Origin: Alentia gelatinosa
Lineage: Eukaryota; Annelida; Polychaeta; Phyllodocida; Polynoidae
Reading direction: 5' to 3'
Length of the DNA stretch: 64,000 bases
Assembly (NCBI GenBank): GCA_950022655.1
Contig: OX465579.1
Coordinates: 81,862,515-81,926,514, forward strand
Shown here: positions 13,500 to 24,958 of the stretch, one piece after another
How positions within the stretch are numbered: the first letter of the stretch is position 1
Layout: each line of letters opens with the position of its first letter
Made by a program: the position numbers and the translations under genes
The notes under the pieces: generated by a model
What the model was told of the DNA's origin: nothing
Database searches by the model: none
The model's input: the letters and a program-made list of their open reading frames with translations, nothing else

Positions 13500-15466
13500 T
13501 CAGGATTCTACGGGCAGATCTAACTGGAGAAGGTGAAACTTAGCGACAGTGTGGTAAATCTTGAAACAAGGCGTAATACAGAGATGCACTCCACACTGGC
13601 GGCAACCATATCGGCTTTGTTTTCGTGATGCTTCGAGGCCATTCCCAAAACGGTGGTAGCAAACCCTACAGTAACTTTTTCTGCCTAAAGCATCGGGAAA
13701 ACATCGCGACGTGAGACGATTGCCACCAGTGGGGACTGAAGGGGGAAGTGCCGACTGTGTGTTTGCATCTTCCAACATCTGTGCGATTAAACTTAGGCTG
13801 AAATCAACGAAGGACATTTTTTTTGGGGCATACTGGTTGAACAAAAGCTGGGAGTTAAGTTTCATCACTTCCAGACAAAAGAAAAAGAGTTTCTTTGGCC
13901 ATTTTGTGCTTTTCCTGCCGAAATTATAGTACCCTGTCATCTGATCACAGAGGTCAACGCCCCCCCATGTATCGGCAATAGGAACGAACCGAGTCCGGAC
14001 AGGGTATGTCAGTCTTCTCAAATTTACCAGCTTTAGAACGAATGGTTCGCTTTGTAGTGGACATGGCCGAAGAATGAATGGAGGACAAAATACAAATTAT
14101 TTTCCTATCTTTCCACAGGGTTAGTAGAAGGGTGCCAAAAAATAGAGTACCCCCGCTTCGCTAGCTCTGAATGTTTCTTTCCCATCAACCCCTTGGGTAC
14201 CCCAGTCCGGTTCGCCCGCAGAGTGCCACAAGCATAAGTCAAAAACATAGCGAGTTTCTGCAACAAAGGAATACCTGTGTAAAAATTGTCAAAATAGATA
14301 TGGTGTCCACGGTTTAATAAGCCTGCCTTTGTCAATAAATCAATAACAATTTTCTCAGTGGTGCTCTTGCCTGTGCGATCATCTCGCCCGAAGTAAGGAG
14401 CTATCTGTAGAACAAAACCAGAGCAGGACTCGGCCAAAACCTAACATTTCAACCCCCATTTACATGGTTTATTTGGCATATATTGCATGTGTCGAGTCCT
14501 GCCCTTGTGTTTTATGATCGTTTCGTCTACAGCTAGCTCCTTCTTCAGGGAATAAACAAAATTCGTGATAGTATTGAGGTGGGAAATAAACCAGGAAATC
14601 ATAGGCCACGGATCTCGACGGCGGGAACTCGCACCGGGCCCACCGGAAGTCGCTGCAGCTTGTTCCGTGTCTGTGTCAGCGTCGCCCCCAAAGTGTAGAA
14701 AACTGCGAAAAAAATTATTCAAAATTGTCTAAATTTCAAGTATCGATAGAAATCAACATATTAAAAAAGCAGAACGAATATGACATGATAATTCAAGATA
14801 TAAGCGTATCTATCAGCGATCGACTGCAGGGCCACTATGTGGCTTCGCTCTGTTTACATTTTGCGAAGGCGACGTCATCTGAAAACAAACAGTGTCAGGA
14901 GTGCGGGTTTAATCTTACCGTAGAATCGTCTTGAAGCGAGTTCTTGTCATCGTATCACGAATTCCTGGTGTAGCGAGTTCCTTCATCGTAGACCAATAGT
15001 GTTTTAGGGCCGGCTTGCGAATAATACCCATGACGAAGGTTAGAGCGAGGAATCGCAGCATCTCTGGTACGGTGACATCTCTCCATGCGGCCATTTTTTT
15101 GGGTTTCCCCTCCGGTTTGTTTTTTTCTGCGTAGCGATTCACATACACACATAGCTGGGAAATAAACTCCAGAGTAAAAAAAAGACGAAAATAATCTAGA
15201 AGTGTCACGAGTTTTCCGCGATTTATCTCTGGTTTCAAACCGGCGGGAGGCATATCCAAGTGTAGACCTTCAGGCTTGTCTTGGTTTTCTGGTACACGAT
15301 TCCAGCCACGCCCACCTTCTGACACTGTCGTCTCTGTGTGATCGTCTTCGCTTTCCTCATCAGAACTCGACAGATGTAACTCCCACTCTTCAAATAAATC
15401 ATCACGAGTTTTCTTGGAGCGAGTAATCCTTACAGGTTCATCCTCTTCCCACTCAGAGTCTGACAT
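13500..15466 (-). pseudogene. piggyBac-type transposase (DDE_Tnp_1_7), decayed, with one intron
   Basis: The protein starts at the ATG ending at 15466 with an acidic N-terminus (MSDSEWEEDEP). Exon 1 (15466-14919) ends ...RFKTIL at a donor CG|GTAAGA. An acceptor TTCGCAG|TTT restores the family motif R-FLHFGGD from 14702, so an intron of about 216 bp is likely. The catalytic Asp residues are visible in AVDETI, YFDNFYTG and GGVDLCDQ. The C-terminus has a Cys/His-rich domain (CRVC...CRQCGVHLC) typical of the superfamily. Damage: an in-frame TAG at about 14440 where the family usually has Trp before VLA, a frameshift near 14145, and another near 14000. It is therefore probably inactive. Family membership is firm; the exact exon structure is inferred. 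Confidence 0.9.
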
Positions 15467-15720
15467 CTTGCAATTTTTTCCGAAAAAAAAAAGCTGTCAA
15501 GTCGATCAGTGAAGCCACAACCACTGGCGTAGGTGCGACTGAGCCTGGAACGAGTTTTCCCTACCTTTATAGTCAGGTGTCAATGTTGCTATGGAGACAT
15601 CTGATTATCTAAGTTAATATTTATCAATATTATATATATGCAAATATAACCTGAAAGTTTCATTAAATTCCATCGAAGATTTATTGAAAAAAAAAGCATT
15701 TTAAAACAACGTAAAAAAAA

Positions 15721-15850
15721 TGCCATATGGCATTGCGCGGCCGTATCTACGGGAATGCCATATGGCATTGAGCGGTCGTAACTGCGGGAGTGCCATTTGG
15801 CATTGCGCGGTCGTATCTGTGGGAATGCCGTATGGCATTGGGCGGCCGGA
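15721..15850. repeat. Subterminal palindromic repeats beside the piggyBac end
   Basis: Four successive units of about 33-36 bp each contain the palindrome TGCCATATGGCA or a variant (TGCCATTTGGCA, TGCCGTATGGCA), followed by GCGGCCGTATCT-like sequence. They lie immediately inside the terminal AAAGGGTTAA. They could form small hairpins or serve as transposase-binding sites; this is inference. Confidence 0.85.
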
Positions 15851-15859
15851 AAGGGTTAA

Positions 15860-16200
15860 AGATATAGGTACATGAAAGTGGGGATATTTTATTTCTACAT
15901 ACTCTTATATCATTTCTGATATTATAAAACAATGTTTACATATGAAAACAACCTTTTGAAGTATTGGTCACCGTACGTGGCCCATCGATCACGATCTGGG
16001 AGAATTGACCATATACTCACCCTTGTAATTGGAATCTAACCTATATATTTTATATTTGTCCCATTAGGAATGTCATATACATACATACATACATACAAAT
16101 ATATATACACACATATATATTTATTTATATATATAATGCACATGTATCTGTAATATATATACATATATTATATATATATATTATATATATATGTATATAT
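15860..16200. other. Flank between transposon and LTR, ending in an AT microsatellite
   Basis: No gene is seen. It contains GGTCACCGTACGTGG near 15966 and the inverted copy of the spacer segment at about 15980-16015. From about 16078 it becomes (ATAC)n and (TA)n simple repeats that run up to the LTR. Confidence 0.6.
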
Positions 16201-16480
16201 TGTTACTATCTGTGTGACTAGTAAAATATATGAGTGACTCCAAGGCTTCGTCCCGTTACAAGCTTTATTGCAGATGGTGTTACAATGCGCTCTCTGACCG
16301 GACTGACTCAAGTATGTCGAGATCAGGATTATATGCTGCGTCTCAGCCGCGTGGGGGCAACCCGTATTGATCGTAACCAAGGGGGATTACCTCACGCGGT
16401 GTGACATGCAGCCGGCTTGATCCATAAGGCCGAGGGATATAATCTGTATGTTTAACATACCGATATTTTGGATCGTGACA
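16201..16480 (-). repeat. Putative 3' LTR of the Gypsy-type element (280 bp)
   Basis: On the minus strand the block begins TGTCACGATC and ends GATAGTAACA, giving TG...CA termini with TGT/ACA symmetry. It holds a polyadenylation signal AATAAA (plus-strand 16264-16269) followed by a short tail, as expected for R-U5. Immediately upstream on the minus strand is a purine-rich GGGGATAG, a plausible polypurine tract. I found no second copy near 25 kb, so the LTR call rests on structure and position only. Confidence 0.6.
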
Positions 16481-17414
16481 CTATCCCCGGGCGAAACGGA
16501 AAACTCACTCCGATGAGTTATTGAAAAATCTGAGTTATGATGACATAATTTGTAGTTACCAAATAAATAGGATTACAAACTAGTGTGCTCTGGTAGAGAG
16601 AGTAAGATGCTTGGCTGGCGCAAAGAGGTGATACAATTATTCATTAAATCTTGATGCGGTCTTGATAATTTGGAAAATAAGGTATCGTGGAGGTAGACTA
16701 CGGCACATTACGTGGTATTACGTAATGTTACGTAACCATCCCCAGGACAACTGAGGAACCACTCTGATGGTTCTGCTGATAATGATGTTAAGTATAGTAG
16801 CAAGTAACGGGAAGTGATACAAGTAAGGCTTAACATAAAGATTATATGTTATATACAAGTAAGTTAATTAGCATGTCTGAACGACATCTGACAATGAAGT
16901 GCTCATGCTTGATGTTAAAGTTCTGGGCATGGCATGTTGTCATAAGTGTCACAATGTTGTTGTCGTACACAGTTTGGCGATGCTGGTCCGCGGCTCGGTC
17001 TGCGGTGGGCGCACCAGCGGCACAGACCGGGTTCTCCCAGCTGGGAGCTGGTAGCCGCAAAGGTGTTGTTGTCGCGTGTGAGCGTAGGTGTTGACGCTCG
17101 GTGTCAGTTGGTTTCGCTCAGCTCCGACGTGTCACTGCAGGGGTGAGAATAATCGGGTGTGAGCGAACAAGGTGCATGCGGGTTTGACCAAACTGAGCGC
17201 ATGCGGGTGTGACAGCGTGCCTGTGGCAGCGTCATGACACAAACAATGGGAGACAAGTTAATCTGGACTGGGCTGGGGGGGGTATATAAGCGGCAGTCTG
17301 ACAGTTTGTGATACATAACAACGATATGCATCAACAGAGGACGGGTAAATGTTGTGGTGCGTTATGAGTGTATGCGATGTTCGTTGTGATGTGAGCGTAT
17401 TGACTTTACCTGAC
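16481..17414. other. Spacer between envelope-like region and 3' LTR
   Basis: This 930-bp stretch has no convincing coding region. It includes a cluster of TTACGTAA-like palindromes (16706-16735) and, on the plus strand, a G-run followed by TATATAAGC near 17281, which resembles a TATA box. Whether that TATA is functional is unknown. It is GC-richer than the flanks. Confidence 0.4.
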
Positions 17415-20268
17415 TCAAGGATTGAGCTGCTTCAGCTCCTCGTCCATTGATGATCCTGGTGCGATTATGTAGGACGCCAGGCCAGCTAGGGCGACACAGT
17501 GGTGGTTTTTGTCGGCCCAGGGGATCTGGCTCGTTTCCGATCCTTGCACGTCTGTGACCGTGACAGCTGCGATGATGAGTCCTCTTGTAGCGCGGAACAC
17601 AGTCCATCGAGCTGACAGTGGGACCGGAATGTCTGAAGGTAGGTGGATTTCATGGGACTGACCTTGGACCGTGATGGTGATGGGGCCAGACCACTGGACG
17701 GAGAGCGTTCTCCATAGGCAAGGGGAGAGTGTTGTGGAGCGTATGGAGGGAGCGTTGGTCAGGGTAAAGATGTTTGTCTCCATTGGTATGGGTAGGAGGG
17801 GTAGGGTGCAGCATCGAGAGCAGAAAAATAGCTTAAGTTGGACAGTGGGGGACTGCTTGTGGTGCGTTTTGAATGATTTCAAGCGGCGCCACAAGGCGGG
17901 TAGGAGTCGGGAAAGTATCATTCCGAGAATGACTATAAGAATGATACGGATGAGGGGGGAGGATATATAAGAGTTAAGGTAGGTGGGCGGGGCTCTGGTC
18001 GTTGGGCTGGCATATGGTGGCCGGGCGGTGTTGGAATCGACCTGTTCCTCTTTTTCGTCGAGTTTGGACATTCTGTCCATCCAGGCGTCAAGATCCAGAG
18101 CGGCGGAGGATAGGGTGGGCATTGTTAGTAGAGGAGAAAGTGCGGAGAGTTTACACAATGTGTATATAGAGAGGAGAAGGGCTATTGCGCTTAAGATGGT
18201 GGAAGAAGCTGCAAAAAGCGGGTGTGAAGTGGCTGGACGTAGGAGTTCTGAGATGGAGTGCAGTGTGTAGCTAGAGTTGTCTGCGGAGGTGAGGGCTTGA
18301 GTGAGTGTCTTAAGGTCTGAAAGGCTTTTATACAGGGAATCAGAGCGAGATGTTACGTCTGATTGTGCTTTGTTAATTAGAGGTAAATGAACGTTCGGGG
18401 GAAAGGTGAGAAGTGAGTCGCCTTTGAAGGACGGCGGTGGCGGTCGGAAGGAAGAAATTACGGGTAAATTAAGGGTGTGTAAGAAGATTTGGGTGGTGGG
18501 TTTGGATTCACAAGAGGCGGAGGGTGAAACAAGTAATCGATTGTTAATGGATAGAGTGCATCCGCAGGGTACCTTTACGATTGCGTAAGAGGGGCTGCGT
18601 ACGGATGTTCGCACTAGGGTGTTAGAGTTGTTACAAGTGAGGGCGGCATGCGTCTGTGGTGTTGTAACAAGGAAGGTATCAGGAGATAAAGGGTGGATAG
18701 AGGGTGGCGGTGCGTCAAGCAGTTTAACACTGTAAGTACAAAGGCTTGAGACGCGGCGCGGGTTATTGAGGAAGAGCGCTAGTGTGCAGGTAGGTTTTGA
18801 AATGTGAGATATGGGAAGGGGGAGTGGACAGTTGTAGATTGTGCGGGATGTGCACATAGATAAGTCTAAATCGCTTAACTCCACAAATGTCATGTCTGCA
18901 GAGTTCATTGCGAGGTAGGGAGGAATGTTGTTGAGATGTGTGAAACCGAAGTGGTTTTGATGAACAGTGTCGAAAGGTATAGGGTGAGAAACTAATTTAT
19001 AAATGGAGTAGCTGCAGGGTCTTGATACGATTGGGACTTCGAATTCTATAGTGATGAGGTCTTCTTTTAGGCTAAAGGATTCGATGGGTTGGGAGTAGTA
19101 AAAGGATTGTGGTAAGGTGAGAATGGAAAAATCCGAATTTTTGTTGAGGAGGTCTAAAGCTAGCTGATCGAGCGATTCTCCTAGTAGTGTGGGAGAAACT
19201 AAAGATCGGGGAAGTTGCGACGACTGTAATTCCGAAAGGTCGATCGCCAGTTGTTTTAGTGTGGTAAGTAGTCTGGAGAGTAGAGTGAGCTGTGTGTGCG
19301 CTGTAGTGAAGAGGGAAGTCGCTTCTTTCGTTGCGTGAGTGCTGAGGTGGAGGTTAGAAAGAAGAATGTGAAAATCGTCATCGATGGATGCGATCGCGGA
19401 GGAAAGGTTTTTCAGAAGGAGGAGATTGACTGCGGTCTGGTGTCAGGCCTCTTTGACGAGCTGCGCAGTGAGATGCGACAGCTTGAGGAGCACGCGGTCG
19501 CGTTGTCTCTCATTCCTCACACTAGATGATAGATAGAGCTCTACTGATTGTAGATGCTCGTTTGCGCGGTCCACGTCAGGCTGCCGGGCTGTGCTGATAA
19601 AGTCTGACAAAATGTCGCCTAAAGGCTGGATCAGCGCGCAGCGAGTGCGTGAGTGGTTTGTTTCACGGTAGCTGTCAATCTCTTTTTGCAGGGTGAGAAT
19701 TGTGTGGAAGAGGGTGGAAGAGTCATTATCAATATTCTTAGCATTAGTGGATAGGATGGGATCATGGAGAGGTTTGTGTTAAGAATGGGTGATATAAGAA
19801 GGGGTGGTGAGGGTGGGTTGAGATGGGATATTTCAATGGTAAGGACCAGGGAGGCTTGCCTGTGGCCTGTTAATAATGTTTTTGGCAATTTGTGGAATGT
19901 TATTCCGAAGTTTGGTCTTGACACAACCGAGTCCAGTGCTGATGAGAAGTGTAGTACACTGAAAAGAGGGGAATGCTTTTGGTGTGGGTATGATGTAACT
20001 GAGATGTGATTGAAGTCGATAGTCGTTAGGAAATCATTACGCTGCTTAGAAATATATTGTAAGGCTAAGTGATGAAGCAAAGACTGGTGTCTACAGTGTA
20101 AAACTGAGACACGCCTCGTCGGGCAGAATCAAAGCTATGGAATGGGCTTGTGACCAACCTTATAATCGCCGCTAAGGCCAGAAATGCCATGTCGATAGTC
20201 TTTAGACTATGCGGTCTAGTCGGAGTACTGGCTTTCGTGGAACGGGTATCAGAGTGGGAGCTAAGCAC
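17415..20268 (-). pseudogene. Envelope-like glycoprotein region of the Gypsy-type element, interrupted
   Basis: The best open part (17415-18908, 497 codons from an internal Met) has two hydrophobic segments, at about 18218-18125 and 17957-17897, separated by a polar stretch containing RPPY and APPTY motifs. It also has several paired cysteines upstream. The same frame stays open upstream of 18908 to an in-frame TGA at 19443-19445, resumes beyond it, and changes frame at about 19.7 kb. Open frames at 19631-20080 and 20065-20268 probably represent the N-terminal part. Position after integrase and the membrane segments support an env-like role in retroelements of this kind. The breaks make it non-functional as it stands. 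Homology to a specific viral fusion protein was not tested. Confidence 0.65.
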
Positions 20269-20844
20269 CTGACTGAGTAAGCCCGTTCACTCGGCGAGTT
20301 TCGTGGCAGTGCGTGCCTTGATGACGCATGCTCACAGAGGGGGGTTCCGACGTAATGACCTGCGGGTCCTGACAGGATCCCGTAACTATGGACGCCAATG
20401 GCAGTGAATCCTGGTTGATTAGGGCAGCTGGTCACGATATCGCCTACACATTGATCCGTTACGCAACGTGTGCGCACCTCATTATGAGGGTTTGCCTAAA
20501 TCCCGAGGTTGAGTGGTGTTCATCCGTCACCTTACGCAATGTCAAGCTGTTCGACGCCATTGTTTGGCGCAAACACGTAACGGTAACTATGCGATGTGGA
20601 CCGGTCACAATCTCGTGTGTTTGCTATGTGAATGCGGGGAGGCGTGTTGCGTGCCTCGTTACGTAAGATGTTGATTGGTGAGTGGTGCGGCGTGTGCTGT
20701 GTTGCGTAATGTGTTATGTTGGTGTCCTATGTTGAGTTCTGTTGATTACGGTTGTCAGGGTGAGTCATGCGGGGGCGCTATGGCTTAAGGCTGAGGCCTA
20801 GGCCAGCGATGTTTCTGGGCTCAGCGCGCTCGCAAATTCTGTAG
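20269..20844. other. Spacer between integrase and envelope-like region
   Basis: About 575 bp with no recognisable coding domain. It is GC-richer than the host DNA, like the rest of the element, and probably corresponds to a non-coding or decayed junction upstream of the envelope-like region. Confidence 0.4.
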
Positions 20845-22326
20845 CTATTGGATGGTGGGAGGGGGTCTGCCGGTTTTCAGGCGTTGCAGAAAGCGTTTAT
20901 CGCGGGGGTGGGGGACTTTTAATCTTTCTATGTGAATGGGTTTGGTGGTAGTTCTGCCATCTGATAATCTTCTCAGGTGGCATGTGTTTCGTGTGGTGAA
21001 TTTAGTAATTAGGTATGGGCCAGTGAATGTTTTCTGTAATTTCTTGGAGGTTCTTTTTACTAGAAGAGTAGGAATTTGGAGATAGGCAATGTCGCCTTCT
21101 TTGAAGTTGTGCAAAGATGCCGATTTGTCGAATCTGGCTTTCATTTTGGCGTGTGATTTTGCAAAAGTGACCATGCTTTCCTGTAGTGCTTTTTGTCTCT
21201 TTTGGTTCATTGATAGCATAAGTGATCTAACGTTTGGAAAGCTGGTTTTCATGAGAGTATGCTTTAGATTTTCAACTGGAAGTGGTGCTGTTTTTCCGAA
21301 TACTACCATGTTAGGGCTGTAACCTAAAGAAGCTGAAGAAGTATTATTTAAACTGAAAACAATGGCTTGCAAAAATGAAGGCCAGTCGTTCTGTGAGGAA
21401 TCCACAAACGTTCTTAGGCATGCTTGTATGGAAGCATTGTAGCGTTCCACTAGGCCTTGGGTACGTGAGTGGTATGTGCTGCTGTGTTTTTGATGAATTC
21501 CGAGTGCATTACAAAATGTTTTGAAGGTGTTAGAAGTGAAGGTTGAACCGTTGTCAGTGTAGATGTGGGATGGTATGCCGTGTATGCAAAATACTTTGTT
21601 GAAAAGTTCCTGGGTCGTTTGTGCTGCATTGATGCTGTTTGTGTCCCATGCTATAACGTAGCGGGATGCATAGCAAACGACTACCTGTATGTATCTTGAA
21701 CCTGATGTGGATGTGTGTAGGGGGCCGATGGTGTCCATCAAGATGCGTGTAAATGTGGTTGGTGTGGGGTCTCTGAGTGTAAGAGGGGGTGTGAATTTCT
21801 TTGGAATACGTTTTGTTGTTAGGCAATTATGGCATGTGGCTATGTAGTCTCTTGTGTCTGAAAATGAAGTTGGCCAGTAAAAGGAACGAGAGATTGAGGG
21901 AAAGGTGCGTGGTAGTCCCAAATGTTCACCTAGTGGGCTATCGTGAACGGATTTGATAACGTCTTGGGTGTAGGTTTGAGGGACTACTATTTGAACGCTA
22001 GGTGGTGTGGAGTTGCTTTTGAAGTTAGTGGCTCTAAACAGTATACCTTGGAAAACGATGAACTGGTCGTGCGTCAGAAGGATGTGCCTGCTTAGAGTTT
22101 GATTTGCGGGAAGGGTGTGTTTAGTTATATAATCATAGACTGCGCAACAGAAGTTGTCTCTGGATTGCGCGTCTTTGATCTGGGCATGACTAGGTTTGGT
22201 GGGGATGAGAGAGAGGAGGCGTGTTAGTGCCTTGTTGGCTAGAGGTGTGAACTGAGGGTAGATCTGTTTTCGTCTCTTTGATGCTCTAGCGCAGGCTATG
22301 GGGGTGCGGAGGCGGGGTGCTTTCAC
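20845..22326 (-). CDS. Retroelement integrase, intact 493-codon frame
   Basis: The frame carries an N-terminal HHCC zinc site (His128, His135, Cys165, Cys168). It is followed by the rve catalytic core with Asp198 (LMDTIGP), Asp258 (YTDNGST) and Glu294 (GLVERYN), a D,D35E spacing. The C-terminal part (residues about 395-460, FKEGDIAYLQIP... KTFTGPYLI) matches the Gypsy integrase C-terminal small barrel. No chromodomain is visible. Integrase would process and join the LTR ends of the cDNA. It is the only long intact domain of this element, and its Met is probably internal to an originally continuous polymerase frame. Confidence 0.92.
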   Translation of the reverse strand: MKAPRLRTPIACARASKRRKQIYPQFTPLANKALTRLLSLIPTKPSHAQIKDAQSRDNFCCAVYDYITKHTLPANQTLSRHILLTHDQFIVFQGILFRATNFKSNSTPPSVQIVVPQTYTQDVIKSVHDSPLGEHLGLPRTFPSISRSFYWPTSFSDTRDYIATCHNCLTTKRIPKKFTPPLTLRDPTPTTFTRILMDTIGPLHTSTSGSRYIQVVVCYASRYVIAWDTNSINAAQTTQELFNKVFCIHGIPSHIYTDNGSTFTSNTFKTFCNALGIHQKHSSTYHSRTQGLVERYNASIQACLRTFVDSSQNDWPSFLQAIVFSLNNTSSASLGYSPNMVVFGKTAPLPVENLKHTLMKTSFPNVRSLMLSMNQKRQKALQESMVTFAKSHAKMKARFDKSASLHNFKEGDIAYLQIPTLLVKRTSKKLQKTFTGPYLITKFTTRNTCHLRRLSDGRTTTKPIHIERLKVPHPRDKRFLQRLKTGRPPPTIQ

Positions 22327-22629
22327 ACGTGCCGCGGCTGGAGTGGGGGCTGGGGCGGGGGGCGGTGCGGTGCGTTGCGCGCACCTTGCCTGGTGGCAAC
22401 AGCTAACACGTGGAAATTATCTTCCTTGCTGGGTTTGGGTTTCGGAATTCTAGTGTTATGACACTTAGTTTGCGGAGCATTCTTTAGAATTGGAATTGGT
22501 TTCGTGAGGAGGATTGGGTCATGGCTTGTTGGCTGATCATGGTTGAAGGTGCGGTGATACTTGTGCTGGAGAAACGTACACGTTTTTCTGGTAATATCAC
22601 CTTGTTTATGGGAATGGAGGGGGAAGGTT

Positions 22630-24035
22630 CTGAATTGGAGGGGGGTAAGGTATGCAACTGACGACGTCTGCGGGTATGTTTGCTTTACCAGCGATGAATT
22701 TGACCGTCATGTGTCAAGCCATCGCGCTCTACGCATGTTCAGAGTCGCTTCCTTACGGGAGAATAGAGTTATAAGTGCTGCGTGATCTGTGAAAAGCGTG
22801 AAGTTCGCATCTTCCAGGTAGTGTTTGAACTTTTTGACGGCGTAAATGATGCCGAGGCATTCTCTGTCCGTTGTATGGTACCTGGTTTCCGTCGCCGTGA
22901 ATGCTCGACCGGCGAATTCTATCGGACGATAAAATCCTGCTGCGTCTTCTTGTGTCAGCACACAGCCGCAGCCGGTCAGGCTTGCATCTGTGAAGATGGT
23001 GAAGGGTTTATCCTAATTTGGGAATTTTAGCGTTGCTTCTTCACAAATTGCTTTTCTGATGGTATCGAACGCGAGCTGATGTGTAGCGGTCCATTTGAAT
23101 TTGACCGAGGATTTGGTTAGGTCGTATAGGGGGCGCATGATGATAGAGAAGTTTTTGATGAAACGTTTATAAAAGTTAGCGAGGCCATTAAATGCTCTAA
23201 CCTGGGATACAGTTTTTGGTGCTGGGTAGGTGGCTATTGGGGCTACCTTCTCTGGTGAGGGAGACAGGCCCTCCCTAGATATTCTGTATCCGAGAAAGTC
23301 TATTTCAGAAGCTCCAAATTCGCATTTTTCGCTTCTAAGTTTGACGTTTCCTTTGATGAAGAGTTTCAATACTTCATCCAGGTCTTTGAGGTGTTGTGAC
23401 CAAGTTGACGAGTAGACTGCTATGTCGTCAACATAAGCTACGGCACAGCGGAATTTGACGGTGCACAACAGCTGGTCTACGCAATTTTGAAAGAATTTTG
23501 CCGAGATAGACAGTCCCATCAGTAGAACTTTGAATCTCCAACGTTTACCAAAACTGGAGAACGTGGTGAGGTGCCTAGATGAGGCGTCTAGTGGTATTTG
23601 ATGGTAAGCACTGTAAATGTCTAATTTGGAGAAGAATTTTGATTGAGAGTTTCCGACTGTTTCCGTAATATCATCTGCGCGTGGGAAAGAATAGGAGTGG
23701 GCGGTAATTTGAGAATTGAGTTCTCTCAGGTCGACCACTATGCGGTATTTCTCTGCGCCTTTTTTATCTTGCGAATTAGGTTTTCGCACCAAAAAGATGG
23801 GAGAATTCCATTCGGATGGGTCGTGAACTTCCTCTATGACGCCCTGTTCTGCTTGGCGTCTTAGGAGTTCGTCTAAGAACTTTTGTTTTTGCGGGGTGGT
23901 GCGGTATTGAGGTTTAGATACTGCTTTTGCATGTTCCTTCAGCTAGATGGTCGCTGTTGAGTCTGTCTTTAAACCGATCACGCTGTCTGTTGAGACAAAC
24001 GCGTCCTTATTTTGTTCGAGGACTGAAGCTATCTC
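22630..24035 (-). pseudogene. Gypsy-type reverse transcriptase and RNase H, interrupted
   Basis: The RT palm is in 23013-23792 with motifs RIVVDLRELN, FSKLDIYSAYHQ and the catalytic YVDD (residues 120-123 of that frame), followed by the connection region. RNase H is at about 22707-23010 (FTDAS, TDRECLGIIYAVKK, FTDHAAL). Breaks: an in-frame TAG at about 23945 near the N-terminal border of RT, an in-frame TAG just after 23013 at the RT/RNase H boundary, and a deletion with frame change near 22707, after which RNase H-tail residues (MTVKFIAGKAN) continue in another frame to about 22630. The polymerase frame is readable up to about 24035. A protease domain was not recognised. Confidence 0.9.
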
Positions 24036-24958
24036 TTTCCTTTGTGAGTCCCTAGAACCTCCGCCCGCTCCCTAACCATTTGATCATAGCGGACCATCGC
24101 ATCACTGTTATAATGTTTGGCCTTGTCCATCAAAAATTGAACATGCTTTAGATAACCAGTCAATGTCAATCCTTTTTCCGAAATAGAAGCGGCCATTGAA
24201 GCACTGGCGGAGATAACTTCTTCAATAGAAGCGGTTGAGATGGTTTTTCCATATGGTAGATGAAGATCCAAATCAAACACTGTGCACTTACGTTTTTTCT
24301 TTCGGTCATCTGAATGGCAACACGTAGACCCTGTTCCTACATGCGATGTTCTCTCTAAAACCCCTGGTCTCAGAAACCCTGGGGTATACTTTGACTTGTC
24401 TAAGCTTATACCGCTAGCCTCACCTGAAGTAGCAGTATTAGTGACTGGTACTTTGTCGACCCCCACCGGGGTAACAGGGTAGAAGTCAGAGACATAAGTA
24501 TCTTTTTTTCTAACAATGCCCTCACTTCCTTTTGCTCCATCTTGTGCTGAAGTATCACTAGTTGATTCCCCAGTAGTTTCTGAACCAACATTCAACTTAG
24601 AAACAATTGAGGTAAGCATTGCCATGGCCTTGTCTAGTTTTTTAGACTGGTCGTCCACCAAAAATGTCACTTGCCTAGAGTTATCTTCAAGTTTTAGAAT
24701 TCTAGATTCTACACTAACAGCACCCCGGGCGCCTGGACTTTTCTCACCCTCTTCCCCCGAATCTTCTCCATCTTCACCTAAGTATGTAATGTTGTCTGCA
24801 CTTATTGCCTGAGTGTTTAAAAAATCTTTCCACTCAGAACTGTCTTTTCCTGCCTGAACACACCTTTCTTGTGCTTGAACGAAAAACTTGCAACGTGAAG
24901 GGCCTCTAGGCCTATGTGAGTGGCCACACTCACTACAGTTTACCAACCTTCTACCCAT
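24029..24958 (-). CDS. Retrotransposon gag-like ORF (309 aa), class uncertain
   Basis: The frame starts with a zinc-knuckle-like cluster (CSECGHSHRPRGPSRC, residues 8-23), followed by an acidic low-complexity stretch and a predicted helical segment. It ends with a conserved-looking block (residues about 235-305: LHLPYGKTIS... YLKHVQFLMDKAKHY... RYDQMVRERA). The N-terminal knuckle is unlike typical Gypsy Gag, where the knuckle is C-terminal. The C-terminal block reminds me of gag-like ORFs of DIRS-type (tyrosine-recombinase) retrotransposons, but I could not test this. The stop abuts the decayed Gypsy polymerase in another frame, so this may be a different element fused at the junction. Intact frame. 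Confidence 0.5.
   Translation of the reverse strand: MGRRLVNCSECGHSHRPRGPSRCKFFVQAQERCVQAGKDSSEWKDFLNTQAISADNITYLGEDGEDSGEEGEKSPGARGAVSVESRILKLEDNSRQVTFLVDDQSKKLDKAMAMLTSIVSKLNVGSETTGESTSDTSAQDGAKGSEGIVRKKDTYVSDFYPVTPVGVDKVPVTNTATSGEASGISLDKSKYTPGFLRPGVLERTSHVGTGSTCCHSDDRKKKRKCTVFDLDLHLPYGKTISTASIEEVISASASMAASISEKGLTLTGYLKHVQFLMDKAKHYNSDAMVRYDQMVRERAEVLGTHKGKR

Larger units (their letters stand above)
8379..15859 (-). mobile_element. Large piggyBac-like DNA transposon, about 7.5 kb
   Basis: The proposed element runs from TTAACCCTTTAGTGGCCGC (8379) to GCGGCCGGAAAGGGTTAA (ending 15859). These are imperfect inverted termini, each abutting TTAA, the piggyBac target site. Inside, reading from the right end on the minus strand, are palindromic subterminal repeats, a decayed DDE transposase (13500-15466) and a 4.9-kb arm of tandem repeats. 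This is long for the superfamily, where elements of 2-4 kb are typical. An alternative is that the transposase belongs to a shorter element nested at the edge of the repeat arm, but I found no second TTAA-CCCTTT end near 13.3 kb. Confidence 0.65.

Noticed and set aside
17281..17300. TATATAAGC as a host promoter on the plus strand
   Set aside because: It lies inside the retroelement with no downstream plus-strand gene; a chance or element-internal sequence is more likely.
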